From assembly GCA_039621445.1 (NCBI GenBank), contig CP154955.1, forward strand, positions 946,558 through 1,010,557: 64,000 nucleotides of DNA, read 5' to 3'. Shown piece after piece: positions 20,641 through 29,653 of the stretch. This DNA is from Euglena gracilis. Taxonomy: Eukaryota > Euglenida > Euglenophyceae > Euglenales. A program made the position numbers and the translations under genes. A model generated the notes under the pieces. The model was given only the letters and a program-made list of their open reading frames with translations. It ran no database searches and was not told the origin of the DNA. Numbering within the stretch: the stretch's first letter is position 1; every line of letters starts with the position of its first letter.

Positions 20641-21089
20641 CAGCTCGGCGTTTCCACCTTCGGGGAAGAGGCGGGCTACTTTCCTGCGGCGACGTAGAAC
20701 AAAACCCTGGCCCACGGACAGGGTGGCCAACAAAAAGAGGCCGCCAAACCGGAAGGCAAGGTGCTGCTCTTGCACGGCCAACTGAAAATGGGACCAACCT
20801 GGTCCCGGACTTATCGGTGGCCATTGAATTGGGTGAACCATTGCCTGCCCCTGCGGCGCCCACGTCAGCCCCGGTCACAGCGACGGCAGCTATGGAAACA
20901 GATGACCCACCCCAGCAATTTCTGCCGGGCTGCAGAAGGCCTGGGACCCCATTCTCACAACGCTGTCCGACGCTCGAACCAACCTGGGATGACATCGCAC
21001 ACGACCTCAGAGGCACGGTCTCACACATCCCTCGTGGCGCCGTACAGGCAGTCTCTCTTCGGCGTAATCTCTCCCGCACAGCGGGGTGA
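20052..21089 (+). pseudogene. Retroelement N-terminal region: 34-residue repeats, 2A motif, start of pol
   Basis: The frame reads through the 34-residue repeats, then RGRGGLLSCGDVEQNPGP (2A motif at 20688-20714), then about 125 residues that include AMETDD, GTPFSQ and VSHIPRGAV. Those residues line up in order with the region just after the second 2A motif of the minus-strand element (AMVIDD, GTPPCE, LIHLPS). The frame stops at 21087-21089, where the next part of the same protein is found inverted (21075-21345). A canonical 2A makes the ribosome release after the last Gly and resume at Pro, so the repeat part and pol would be separate proteins. The copy is broken and lacks RT. Confidence 0.65.
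20688..20714 (+). other. 2A-like ribosome-skipping motif GDVEQNPGP
   Basis: It encodes GDVEQNPGP, preceded by LLSC. This fits the D-(V/I)-E-x-N-P-G-P consensus needed for 2A activity. The upstream context RGRGGLLSCGDVE closely matches RGRGSLLTCGDVE at the minus-strand motif 26138-26164, which supports common descent. Confidence 0.85.
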
Positions 21090-21345
21090 GCCGCATCCTG
21101 GACCCCTTCGGAGAGAAGTAACTGGCATGCCTTGCCCACGGCTCCTCTCGCCACCAGCGTCTCCATGCGACGGATAAACCGTTCTGTCTGGACCTCCTCC
21201 GCTCGGTTTGCGGAGGATCGGGTGGATACAGAGGAGGCTGGGTTTACGGCCGGCTTTTTTGAATTCTGCCAGGAGACGGCGGCCGGCTGTGTAAGGTAGG
21301 CTTGTGCCCTCGTACTGATGGCCCTTCCCAATTGAGCCCAGTGAT
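21075..21345 (-). pseudogene. Inverted fragment of the same retroelement pol, just before RT
   Basis: The minus frame includes ERFIRRMETLVARGAVGKAC, QLLLSEGVQ and HPAVRERLRR, which matches EAMTRRVRTLTAEGASAKAV, QILLSEGAH and DPEVWAALERL in the minus-strand full element (about 25480-25600). It abuts and slightly overlaps the plus-strand frame ending at 21089. Either an inversion or two independent fragments. Confidence 0.6.
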
Positions 21346-21454
21346 TCCTGCCAGCGCGTGGCAGTGGCGCCAGCACTGCCTTGGGCATGCACCAGAGAGC
21401 GTGTAAGGACTCCCATGAAGGGTGTTGTATGCCTTCAGAAGAGAGGTATAGAGT

Positions 21455-21760
21455 TCCCAGTTTTGGGCCAGACATGCTGGCCGGTTTTGGGCCAGATGTG
21501 GTGCCCAGTTTTGGGCCAGATGTGGTGCCCAGTTTTGGGGCAGATGTGATTGCCATTTTTTGTGTCACACATGGTGGCCAGTTTTGTGTCACAGATGGTG
21601 GAGTTTTGTGTCACAGATGGTGGAGTTTTGTGTCACAGATGGTGGCCAGTTTTGGGCCAGATGTGGTGGCCAGTTTTGTGCCACAGCAAAGTGTCCTGGG
21701 CCAGACGTGCTGGCCAATTTTGGTCCACAGGTGGTGCCCAAATTTGGGCGGCAGTTGCAT
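21455..21760 (+). repeat. 24-bp minisatellite GTTTTGGGCCAGATGTGGTG
   Basis: Units of about 24 bp (GTTTTGGGCCAGATGTGGTG + CCCA) and a variant with TTTTGTGTCACAGATGGTGG are tandemly repeated. It translates as an 8-residue repeat (FGPDVVPS), a consequence of unit length rather than proof of coding. Confidence 0.75.
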
Positions 21761-22800
21761 CAAGTCTTTGTCTGCGTGGCACATTCTTGGAAAGTCTGTT
21801 TGGGAAAAAAGGAAACTTTTAGCATTTTTTTCCGTCAAATGTTGTAACAGTGTGGGGTCTGGGCGGCGCAAGGAGCAAATTATTTTTAGCAGTCGAAAGG
21901 GGGTTGCTTCGTAGTAATGTAGGGGGGAGGCAACCACTTGCGCGTAAGAAGATTATCTTCTTTTCAAAGGGGGTGGTTCGGGACGCGGGGGGGGGGGGAC
22001 GCGGGGGGGGGGCACGGGGGAGGAACGGGGGGGGGAACCGTGTCCCAACTGCCCCACACGTTTTCTTTGGGGTCACCCAAATTTGTGTGAATTTTCCTTT
22101 GGTCGACCCAAAAACGTGCCAAGCCAAAATCCGGGACGCGGGGGGGACGCGGGGGGGGGGGGCGCGGGGGGGGGGCGCGGGGGGAACACCCTCAGACGAG
22201 GGGCTGACAAAGAAAAAAAACACGGTGCTATAGTGCAACCGCATAGCCGGTTTTCAGCAGTCGCTATCGGTTCATTGTCGGGAATGTCGGCTCGGCGGTT
22301 TTCATTTTGTTGGATTGCGAAAAAACGATGTTGAAAAACGACTTGTTTAAAAACGACCCGTCTACCCCGAGGACGAGGTTGAAGAAGGTGGCCTCCACAC
22401 AGGGGCACTAGGGAATGGTAATTCCTCAAGAAAACCCCCAGCCAGCTGACCTCCAGATCACTGCCGCGGGTGTATGTGCGGTGAGCGCAGCCTTGCGCCG
22501 TGGGTGACTGGCGGCAAGGAGAGGAGGGATTTGGAAAAGTGGTGCAGATACTAAGCAGGTTCCTGGTACCTGTCCGCAGCTGATGGGTGTGCACCGGTGC
22601 CGTGGAGGTACACTTTGCTGGGTGTTAAGCAGGGCAGGTTTTGTGGATAATAATCAGGGGGGGGCACTCGACTGGAGAAGGCCAGCAGTCGTGTGGGGGG
22701 TGTACCCCCCGCCACTCCCCCGCCTGCGACCCCCCTGCGACCCGCACATGTAAGGTTTCTGCATCCCAGTTGGAGCCAAAATAGCATATATAAGAGGGCG
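21761..22800. other. Intergenic: G-tract element and unique sequence
   Basis: From about 21960 to 22190 there are G tracts with GGGACGCGGGG and a block TTTTCTTTGGGGTCACCC / CCTTTGGTCGACCC that recurs diverged at 36690-36780 and 63415-63515. The rest, 22240-22800, shows no domain on either strand. Confidence 0.5.
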
Positions 22801-22802
22801 CT

Positions 22803-23065
22803 GATCAACGGTGGTGGGGCGAACCGAATCCACCGACCAGTGGCGCAGCCTACTGGATTTGAGGGTCCACAGGCGGTTATGGTAATTTACAGCTGGGGCA
22901 AAGTACGGCGTGCAAAGTACGGCGGGAGGAAAATGGGCTAGGCCCACCTTCAATATGCTGCGTGGGGAAAGGGAAGGGGCACATGGCGGTCCTGGAGTTC
23001 GTGAGGAGGAGGGTAAGGGGCAGGGCGGTGCGAGGTGTGGTAGGGAGTGTGGCGGTGGGTCGTGG

Positions 23066-23103
<38 letters not shown>

Positions 23104-23149
23104 TTGTGGCTTCCTCGCTCTTCTTCGTCTTCTTTTTTTTTTATCGGAG
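22803..23149 (-). other. 3' tail of the minus-strand retroelement
   Basis: It contains a CA/TG dinucleotide run (23065-23104) and ends with the block ATCCAGTAGGCTGCGCCACT that matches the tail of the 17561 copy. Flanking sequence beyond 22803 differs between the two copies. Confidence 0.55.
23065..23104. repeat. (TG)n microsatellite
   Basis: About 18 consecutive TG units, in the tail of the minus-strand retroelement. Confidence 0.95.
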
Positions 23150-24775
23150 TATGTGTTTGGGCTGTAGGAGATGGAAGACTTCTCGTAGTAGGGCAATAGC
23201 GACGTTCTGGTAAATCTCCGCCTCCTTTAGTTCTCGTTCGGCTCCCTGTTGCCAGGAGGAGGCGCGTTTCGCCACCCTGCTCAGTGTTTTGGCCGTCTCG
23301 GGTCCCATGCCCCCCCCACGTCCCGAGGGCGAAGGGTGTAAAGCCCCAGCCTGCTTACTGGCATGGGATGTTGTATTTCTGCCTCTTGGCCTCCTCCCTT
23401 CTCTTCAGGAAGGATCTCCAGCGTTCGCGGGTTGCCGTGTGTTCCGTTGCCTGCCATCCGTGGCAGACGGTGACGTCCAGCGCCGTCGGTCTCCCTTCGG
23501 ACCAACAGTCCAGGAGGAGGTCCGCTGGGCGAAGGTGGCTATCCCGGGCTGTTTGCAGGCAAACCTCCTTCTGCACCCGCTGACCGCTGTTGGACAAGGT
23601 TTGAAATAGCGCGTCCTGAACAGCGTTGTGGCGGGCTGCGAAGTTATTCCTGCGGTAGCAAAGGAGGTGGTCACCTTCCTTGTCGAGGGGCTGGTTGCAT
23701 CCCGTGCATGGCTGGCTGACATCAGTCAGCACCGGGAGACCCAGCCACCACTTCAGCCCCAAGGTATACTCCTCGCTGGAGAAGGTGGTGTGAGAGTTGT
23801 TGGAGGGAGTTGCCGCCATCCAGCCGTGTCCGAATCCCGTGGCCTGTTCAAGGAGGCGGTTCTGGTCCCGGGGCCGAGCCTGGTCCACCAGGTCATCCAT
23901 CGTCTTCTTGCCCAGCTCATGATTCCACCACTTTTGTTTCCGAGGCTCTGAGTCCACAGAGACAATTCGTTGTGGGTTGTTGAGGAAAGTGGTGACGGTG
24001 GCGTGGTTCGCTCCTAGCCTGCCCCTGAGGTCGTCCAAAACGGGCGTGATGAGGGAGAGCTGTGGGGAGGTGGCGTAGCCGGGTACACCCACTCGTCGTG
24101 CCCCGTCCGAGTAGAACTCTGCAAGGCAGGAGATCCTCGCCGCCGGCTGTATGAAGGTTGGGATGCGGAGGCCACATCCGCCGCTTGACAAGGGCAGGGA
24201 AGCCTGTGTGCGCTGTTGTGTGTTCAGCGCCGTGCCCAGTACGTCCTCAAAGGCGTTCATAATTACCTCAGAGCAGCTCCTCACCTGGTCCTGGCTGCCA
24301 TATGAGTTGGATGCGCGCAGGAGGTGGTTCACCTTGCAGCCATCCAGACAGCTCCGGAGCAAATGATGCGCCACCTGAGCGTCGGTAAGGGACGTAATGG
24401 TGGATGAGGCCTTCTCAAGCTTGGCAGCGGCTTCCTCCCACGCTGTCTGTGTGGTGTTTGTGGATGCTGGGTGGTCCACTGGGATGCCCAGGACGGTGAT
24501 ACCTTCCCCTGGGGTCCAGGGAACCACTTGCATCCTGTTGCAGCTTGGCGTACTCCTGGCTCCCGGGCCCCACATGACGCACTTCTGCAGGTTGAGGCCG
24601 AGCCCCACACGATGGGACTCTTGCAGCAAGAAACGTAGGCAGTGTTCAATCCGGTCAGGGGTCCCGACCAGCAGGCCGTCGTCCAGGTACCAGCTGTTCC
24701 ACAGCAGCTGGCCATCCCTGGTGATCTGCTCCAGCAGAGGCTGCAGCGCAAGGGCCTGTCCTTGGGGCCCAACGG
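23150..24775 (-). pseudogene. Retroelement pol, second part: RT motif C, thumb, CCHC, restriction-like endonuclease
   Basis: The frame picks up right after RT motif B with a one-base shift. It reads QGQALALQPLL, then YLDDG (24675-24689, RT catalytic Asp pair), GLGLNLQKCVMWGPG, a CCHC knuckle CTGC...GDHLLC (23658-23708), ARHNAVQDALF, and RPADLLLDCW...ALDVTV (about 23467-23535), the PD-(D/E)xK-like endonuclease core. An in-frame TAA occurs at 23352-23354 after KRQKYNIPCQ. Beyond it the expected tail continues (AGWGFTPFALGTWGG, then after a G-tract frameshift LSRVAKRASSW and NVAIALLREVFHLL), parallel to the 17561 copy, so the stop and shift are lesions or sequencing errors. Confidence 0.8.
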
Positions 24776-26853
24776 GCAGCCTTGGTGTGTGCCTCTCTGT
24801 GATGGGATAGAGCGACCACCACAGAACAGGGGAACGTGCCCACTGTACGCAAATCTCAGGAAATTGAAAAGACTGGGGGTGCGCGTTTCAGCCTCCGTTA
24901 GGATCGCCCCGCGGTCCACTGTGTTGAACGCGTTGGAGTAGTCCACCTGGAGGGAAACCCAGGGCGAGGTGTCCCCCAGCTGAGTGACCAGGTGTTGCAT
25001 GCCCAGAGCGACGGCCTCTGCCGCGTTTCGCACCCCAACCCCGACCTGGGTAGGGGCGAGGGTCGCGACCTCAGATCTGGCGTGTGGTGTCTGGAGTAGG
25101 GCTTTCCCCACCAAGCGTCGGATGGTTTCCCCAACTGCCACCGGGCGTACCCCGTTATCCTTCTTGCGGGGTGTCAAATTCGCACCGCACCAGGCCGCGG
25201 CGTGGGAAGGTGGTAGCTGGCCGTCCACCCAGACTTGAGTCAGGCGCGCGAGGGCGGTGACCAACCTCGCCCCCCGACCTGGTCTACGCAGGCAGTCTTG
25301 GAGGTGACTGGGTCGCAACCCAGATGGCCCCGGTGCCGATCCCCGCGGGAAACGACGAATGGCCTCCTTCAGTCTGTCTTCCCAGTCAGGGGTGTGGTTC
25401 TCGGGAAATGGGCGGACGTAACGCGGCAGGCGGTTGGTATCAACGTTCCTGCCGGCAGGGTGTAGCCTTTCCAGGGCGGCCCAGACTTCTGGGTCGTCAT
25501 GCTGGTGTGCGCCCTCGGACAGCAGGATTTGAACTGCCTTCGCGGATGCCCCTTCTGCGGTGAGGGTGCGAACGCGTCGCGTCATTGCTTCACTGAGGGC
25601 GGTGGGCTGTGTTCTAGAGCGCTTTTCCGCCCTGGTTTCTACAATGGAGTGTCGTGTCTGGGTGTCCTTTAGAGCCTCTGTCAATAGAGTAGCGTAATCC
25701 CCTTCGAGGAACAGCCTTGTGCGTCTCAGCAGGATGGACTCCAGCTCTGCTGGCGGCGGTGGTTTGGTTGTTGATGCGGGACGCAGGACAAGCTTTGGGA
25801 AAGATAGCACGGCAAACAAAGCCGCGTCCGAGGGTGTGTGTGTATGGGCCGTGATGGCGTCTGCCAAAGTGTCGAAGACAGGTTGTTGGCAGGCCGAGGG
25901 TAGGTGGATGAGGGTCTGGATTCTCTGTTGAAGGACGTGAGTGATCTCGCACGGGGGAGTGCCCAGGACCAGGCTGTGCGCTGGCTGTCCTCGAAGATTG
26001 GATTCCTGACCTGCGTCGTCAATGACCATCGCCGCGTCGCGTTCCGGGTGAGCGAGGTCCAAGAAAAGGTTGTCGTGTTCCCTGGCGTAGGTTTCGGTTG
26101 GTGCATTGCGGGGGGACGGCGGTGCCGGACGCTTGGCTGGTCCAGGGTTCTCTTCCACATCCCCGCAGGTGAGGAGGCTACCCCGCCCGCGGTTTGCCCC
26201 TCCCGTGTGGACGCCGCGCAGCGTCGGGCTACGGTGGCCGTTTTTTGAAAGGTTTTGGGCGGACGTCGTCTCGGCCGGTGGGACCTGTACAGCGTGGAGG
26301 AGGGAGCGCGGGGTGGGGTTAGCCTGAAGGCCGGGTGGCAGATTGGTGGTTTGGGTGCGGCAAAGTGTTGGGGCAGTAGTGTGGGACAGTCCCAAGGCCA
26401 TTGCCAAAGCCCACAGAGTTGGCACCAGTGAGGGGAGGTTCCCCGGATGTCCCAGAGGGCGTCCAGGTAGATGAGGAAAGTGGTGAAATATTTCGCCGCC
26501 ATGGATGGCGGTTCGCTCTCTGATAAGGCGGTGCTGCCCAGGGGAGAGGAGGGGTGCAAGCGGGTATGGTGTGTACGCGGTGCGTGGCCGGCGATGCCGG
26601 ATGCTGGCGTTGGGGGCGGGGCTTGCCGGCTGCGGGGCACTGCTGAGTGTCCTGTGGCCTGGGTGGCATATCCGCAGGGCCGTGGTTGCCCAGGTGGGGG
26701 CCGGGAGGAGTGCCGTCCCCCTGGCGCGGTAGATAGGACACCGCGGCAAGGTCAAGCTGCCAGAGGAGATGCTCTGTAGGGTAGGCAGCACAGTGGACCA
26801 CTCTGGTGCAATGAGGATGATGTTGCCCCCATGGCAGAGGACGTGTTCAAGTA
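24765..26853 (-). pseudogene. Retroelement polyprotein, middle: end of DIRS-like module, second 2A, RT motifs 1-B
   Basis: Starting at the transposon junction the frame reads LEHVLCHGGNIILIAPEW, the continuation of the NPPF module on the far side of the insertion. About 230 residues of Pro/His/Thr-rich sequence follow; its composition is less natural and a frameshift here cannot be excluded. Then comes RGRGSLLTCGDVEENPGP (2A), an acidic linker, KAVQILLSEG, and RT: PGPSGLRPSHLQDCL, TPRKKDNGVRPVAVGETIRR, VDYSNAFNTVDR (motif A, catalytic Asp, about 24910-24946) and RGTHQGCPLGP (motif B). After motif B the frame breaks near 24770. The RT type is non-LTR-like, agreeing with the endonuclease. Confidence 0.8.
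26138..26164 (-). other. 2A-like ribosome-skipping motif GDVEENPGP
   Basis: It encodes GDVEENPGP after SLLTC, an exact match to the strong 2A consensus. It separates the DIRS-like module from RT/endonuclease in the minus-strand element. Confidence 0.9.
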
Positions 26854-28441
26854 CAGGGGGTAGTTTAAAGGCGCCGGGTACTTAATACGTTGGGATTAAA
26901 GGCGCTCGGATTAAATTCGGTTTCGGAACCAAACCTCGCCGGATTAAATTCGGTCCGGGCCAAGGAAGGCTGATAAACGTCCTGGAGCCGACGTCTTTTT
27001 CCGTCGAACGAACGGGCAGTATTTGACCCTGACTGGAGGGGGAAAACAGTTTGGCACCCCAAAAAACATCCAAAAATTTTTTTGGAAGCCCCAGAAAAAA
27101 TGAAAAAGTGCAAAATAGCTGCAGAACATTAATTTGCAGGGCGGGGTGTGTCATTTTTCTGCGGAATTTGATGATTTACCCACAGTACGCCCAAGGCCTT
27201 TTCAAAAAACAAGCCAACATTGAAAAGAAGGTTCACAGGAAATTAAAACAGAAATTTGAGCAAAAACACAACCCACTGAAACTGACCACAGGTGTTTTTG
27301 TCTCCAGAAAGTCCCGATCTGCCCCCCCCCCCCCCGACATTCCTGTTCCTGTTTTGAGTCCCCCCCCCCCGAATATGTCTACAGCTGTGGACGCTGTCAA
27401 ACCCTGGAAGTGATGGTCCTGGCATGACCAGCTTATTCGTCAGGGAGTTGTGGACCGAAGTTGAGATTTAAACTACTAAGCGAACTGCAGTTGATTCCCA
27501 CGAGCATTTCTGTTTTCAGTTCATGGGACAAAATTTTTGTACCAGACACGTTGGATAATTTTGGGAAAAATGTTTACTTCCATCCGGATTTTTTTCTTTT
27601 TTTTTCCAAATTTGAGGCACCTCTTTCCAGTCTGGTTTTTAAAAACCCCGGGGGCCCCAGGGTGAAGGTAAAGTCGTTTTCAGCTGTTGCAGTTTTTTGA
27701 AATATAGCGCTGTTTGTTTGAATTCGCTTGGCAAATCCTGAGTCCTGATTGTTCCCCACGCATGGCCCAAGTCAATCTTTGTCTGGATGGTGAACTTGCA
27801 GGTAATGTGGCACTCCAGCACGGGGGCATAACCGTTGACAATCTGATCGTGTAGTCCAGAATGATGAACTGAAGAAACATGAATGTGAAAAGGAACAAAA
27901 CAGCCGATTTGTCCATCTCTTGCACAGAATGTCACCAACCAGAAACATTTTTGAAGCCAGACAAGAAACAATCCAGACAGAAAATCATTGAAGAGAGGCT
28001 TACCTGGGCAGTGAAATCAGCAGCCTCCTTGGTGTCGAGGCCACATAACCACGGCGAATATCCTTGACAGCGCGTTCTCACGTTGAAACCAAGGTTGTCA
28101 TCAGGGACAGCTTCCCTCAGAGTCTCGTGGTCTCCATAGACTTGACTTCAGTGGTCAAGTTGTTTGGTGCGAAAGTGACCACATCACATCAGTTCCAATA
28201 CCTAAAAGTTGAAAAAGGGTGTCGTGCATTGGACTTTTAAAAAGAACCTTTTAAACCGCTTTTAGCCTTTGCACCAGAAAACCGCACATCCTGCCAATTA
28301 GGAGTTATCTCGATAGCGGTTTAACTCGCTGGATTAAATCCGGTCTGACACCCGAACCTCGCTGGATTAAATCCGATTTAATCCAGACCGAGTTAAATGT
28401 CAAACCGAATTAAGTGTCGTACGACTTAAAGCTACCCCTTG
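26854..28441. mobile_element. TIR transposon with TA target duplication, carrying an eEF1A fragment
   Basis: The left end CAGGGGGTAGTTTAAAGGCG and the complement of the right end, CAAGGGGTAGCTTTAAGTCG, match, and weaker similarity (ACTTAAT, GGATTAAAT-CGG) extends for about 65-100 bp. TA lies outside both ends (26852-26853 and 28442-28443). Taking out the element and one TA joins ...LLPRV to LEHVL... in the host retroelement, independent evidence that the borders are right. TA duplication suggests a Tc1/mariner-like mechanism, but the long, GATTAAAT-rich TIRs are unusual and no transposase is encoded. The interior holds C tracts and an eEF1A fragment with an intron (27740-28185). Confidence 0.85.
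27740..28185 (-). pseudogene. eEF1A fragment with an intron, inside the TIR transposon
   Basis: Minus-strand pieces read TFAPNNLTTEVKSMET, GYVAST, KEAADFTAQ, then after an intron HDQIVNGYAPVLECHITCKF and TKID. These are the signature segments of eukaryotic elongation factor 1-alpha (GTP-dependent delivery of aminoacyl-tRNA), around the domain 2/3 boundary. The intron (28003 to 27869, 135 bp) begins GTAAGC and ends TTCTTCAG. Several one-base shifts break the frame. An unspliced intron means the fragment came from genomic DNA, not from mRNA. Confidence 0.8.
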
Positions 28442-28918
28442 TACACGGGGGAGCAAGGAAAAAGGCGGGTTGCACCATAAGGGGTTTGGCCGGTTCCAGT
28501 CCTGGAGGAAAGCATCCTCCCTGTGCGACCAGAAGTGGGCTAGCTGTGTGTTGTTCTGGTCGGCAAAGGCGTCGATGGTGGGCGGGTTATGGGGCGAAAT
28601 GGCCTGTACTACCGTGGCGAACCAGGGGGGGTCCAGCATAAAGTCCTCACGTGGCGCTCGGCGGGGGAGGTCCTCATAGAGCCCACCAGCGCTTATGGGG
28701 CCGGGATTACTCTCCACGTCCCCGGCGGTGAGGATGGCGTCCCCCCTGCCAGTCGATGCATGAGGGGAAATGGGAATTGGGCTGCCAGCAGGTGTGGGTG
28801 CTGGCGCAAGGCTGCTGCTGGAGTCGGCGACGGTGACCTGCTTGTGGTCGCGTGAGAAGTCATCACGCATGTCATCGTTTTCATCGTGTTCGTCGTCGCT
28901 ACCAAAGTCGCTTTCCAT
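28442..28918 (-). pseudogene. Retroelement polyprotein, start: acidic leader, 2A, DIRS-like NPPF module
   Basis: ATG at 28918-28916 starts an acidic leader (MESDFGSDDEHDENDDM). After 73 residues TGRGDAILTAGDVESNPGP gives a 2A motif (28697-28723). Then come DPPWFATVV, TIDAFADQNNTQLAHFWS, DAFLQDW and LWCNPPFSLLPRV. This xDxFAxxxN...F...DAFxxDW...NPPF pattern is known from the region after RNase H in DIRS and related retroelements, and resembles the NPPF/Y motif of Dam-like N6-adenine methyltransferases. The frame runs into the TIR transposon and stops at 28400. Beyond the insertion it resumes at 26853. An upstream extension of the frame to 29146 is antisense to another frame and is not favoured. 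Confidence 0.75.
28697..28723 (-). other. 2A-like ribosome-skipping motif GDVESNPGP
   Basis: It encodes GDVESNPGP after AILTA, meeting the D-V-E-x-N-P-G-P consensus. It would release a 73-residue acidic peptide from the polyprotein. Confidence 0.85.
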
Positions 28919-29653
28919 GTCACAGAGAGACGGCGGTAGACAGATTTGCAGCCTCACCCCCCCGGACGCACCTGGTCTGACCTGGCGGACGATGAGGTCC
29001 AGCTCCTCCGGTACGTCCCATGTGCCGTGCCCCAGGGGGGGGGGGGAAGTCTGGTGGCTGCCCCTCGCCAAATCACGGGGGACCTGGTGCACAGTGGACA
29101 CCCACACGGCCGACGGCCCCCTGTGGCCAGCAGGCCTGTGGCTCAACCACCAAAGACAAGAATGCCACAGGGATATCCTGCGCGGTGGGGATATCGAAGA
29201 AAACCCGGGCCCTTCCTCGGGGGGTCCAGCCAGCCAAACAGCCCCCTGACACCAGACGAGGTATGGGATGAACTGTACTGGAATGGCCAGCGCTGGAGGT
29301 GGCTACGTCTGCGCACCCCGGCCACAGCGGGTCCATCCTCTGGGGCCCCGGACCAGATCGGCCCAGGGACCGAATTTGCAAGATGCCGCCTGTGCTCTCA
29401 GCACATCAACCTGTCATCCCTCCGAGACATGCAGTCCCATCACTGCCAGGCAGGAAAGCCTTTTGGCAACATCTTCTCCCTCGCCACCGTACGGGAGGAT
29501 ACTTGGCGCTGGGAAGTACACCACCTGGAGTCCCTGCCAAATGGCGAGTGGTGGCTAGTGCGATGCAAGGTATGCGGGTGGTCGACCGAAACCCCTTACC
29601 CAACACCCCTGGGAAGGGGGGCCGCAGTGATATGGATTTTTTCCAGCCACTGA
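28917..29653 (+). pseudogene. Plus-strand frame with 2A motif and Cys/His-rich Trp-rich domain
   Basis: ATG at 28917-28919 shares a CATG with the minus-strand polyprotein start. A 90-codon leader is in frame with GDIEENPGP (29187-29213). The frame then stops at 29247-29249, but a one-base shift in the C5 run at about 29242-29246 continues into DEVWDELYWNGQRWRWLRL, ARCRLCSQHINLSSLRDMQS with HHC, DTWRWEVHHLESLPNGEWWL and VRCKVCGW. Two C-x2-C pairs and a His-His-Cys suggest zinc binding. No named family is recognised. It ends at TGA 29651-29653, face to face with the minus-strand ORF1-like gene. The second part recurs at 56003-56387. Confidence 0.55.
29187..29213 (+). other. 2A-like ribosome-skipping motif GDIEENPGP
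   Basis: It encodes GDIEENPGP after RDILRG, an accepted 2A variant with Ile for Val. It lies on the plus strand, 464 bp from the minus-strand motif at 28697-28723. Confidence 0.85.

Larger units (their letters stand above)
22803..28918 (-). mobile_element. Retroelement with two 2A motifs, DIRS-like module, RT and endonuclease; split by a TIR transposon
   Basis: Read leftwards: acidic leader from ATG at 28918, 2A (28697-28723), DIRS-like module interrupted at 28442, TIR transposon 26854-28441, rest of the module, second 2A (26138-26164), RT, CCHC, restriction-like endonuclease and a 3' tail shared with the plus copy. A frameshift near 24770, a TAA at 23352-23354 and a further frameshift in a G tract near 23310 break it. 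Without the TIR transposon it is about 4.5 kb. An ORF1-like gene lies further upstream on the same strand (29596-30684) and may belong to it. Confidence 0.7.

Noticed and set aside
23358-24177. Plus-strand frames opposite the retroelement endonuclease region
   Set aside because: They are shadows of the minus-strand frame, which has all the conserved motifs.
28919-29146. Upstream extension of the minus-strand polyprotein frame to 29146
   Set aside because: It is antisense to the more natural plus-strand leader and lacks the acidic, low-complexity character that begins at the ATG at 28918.
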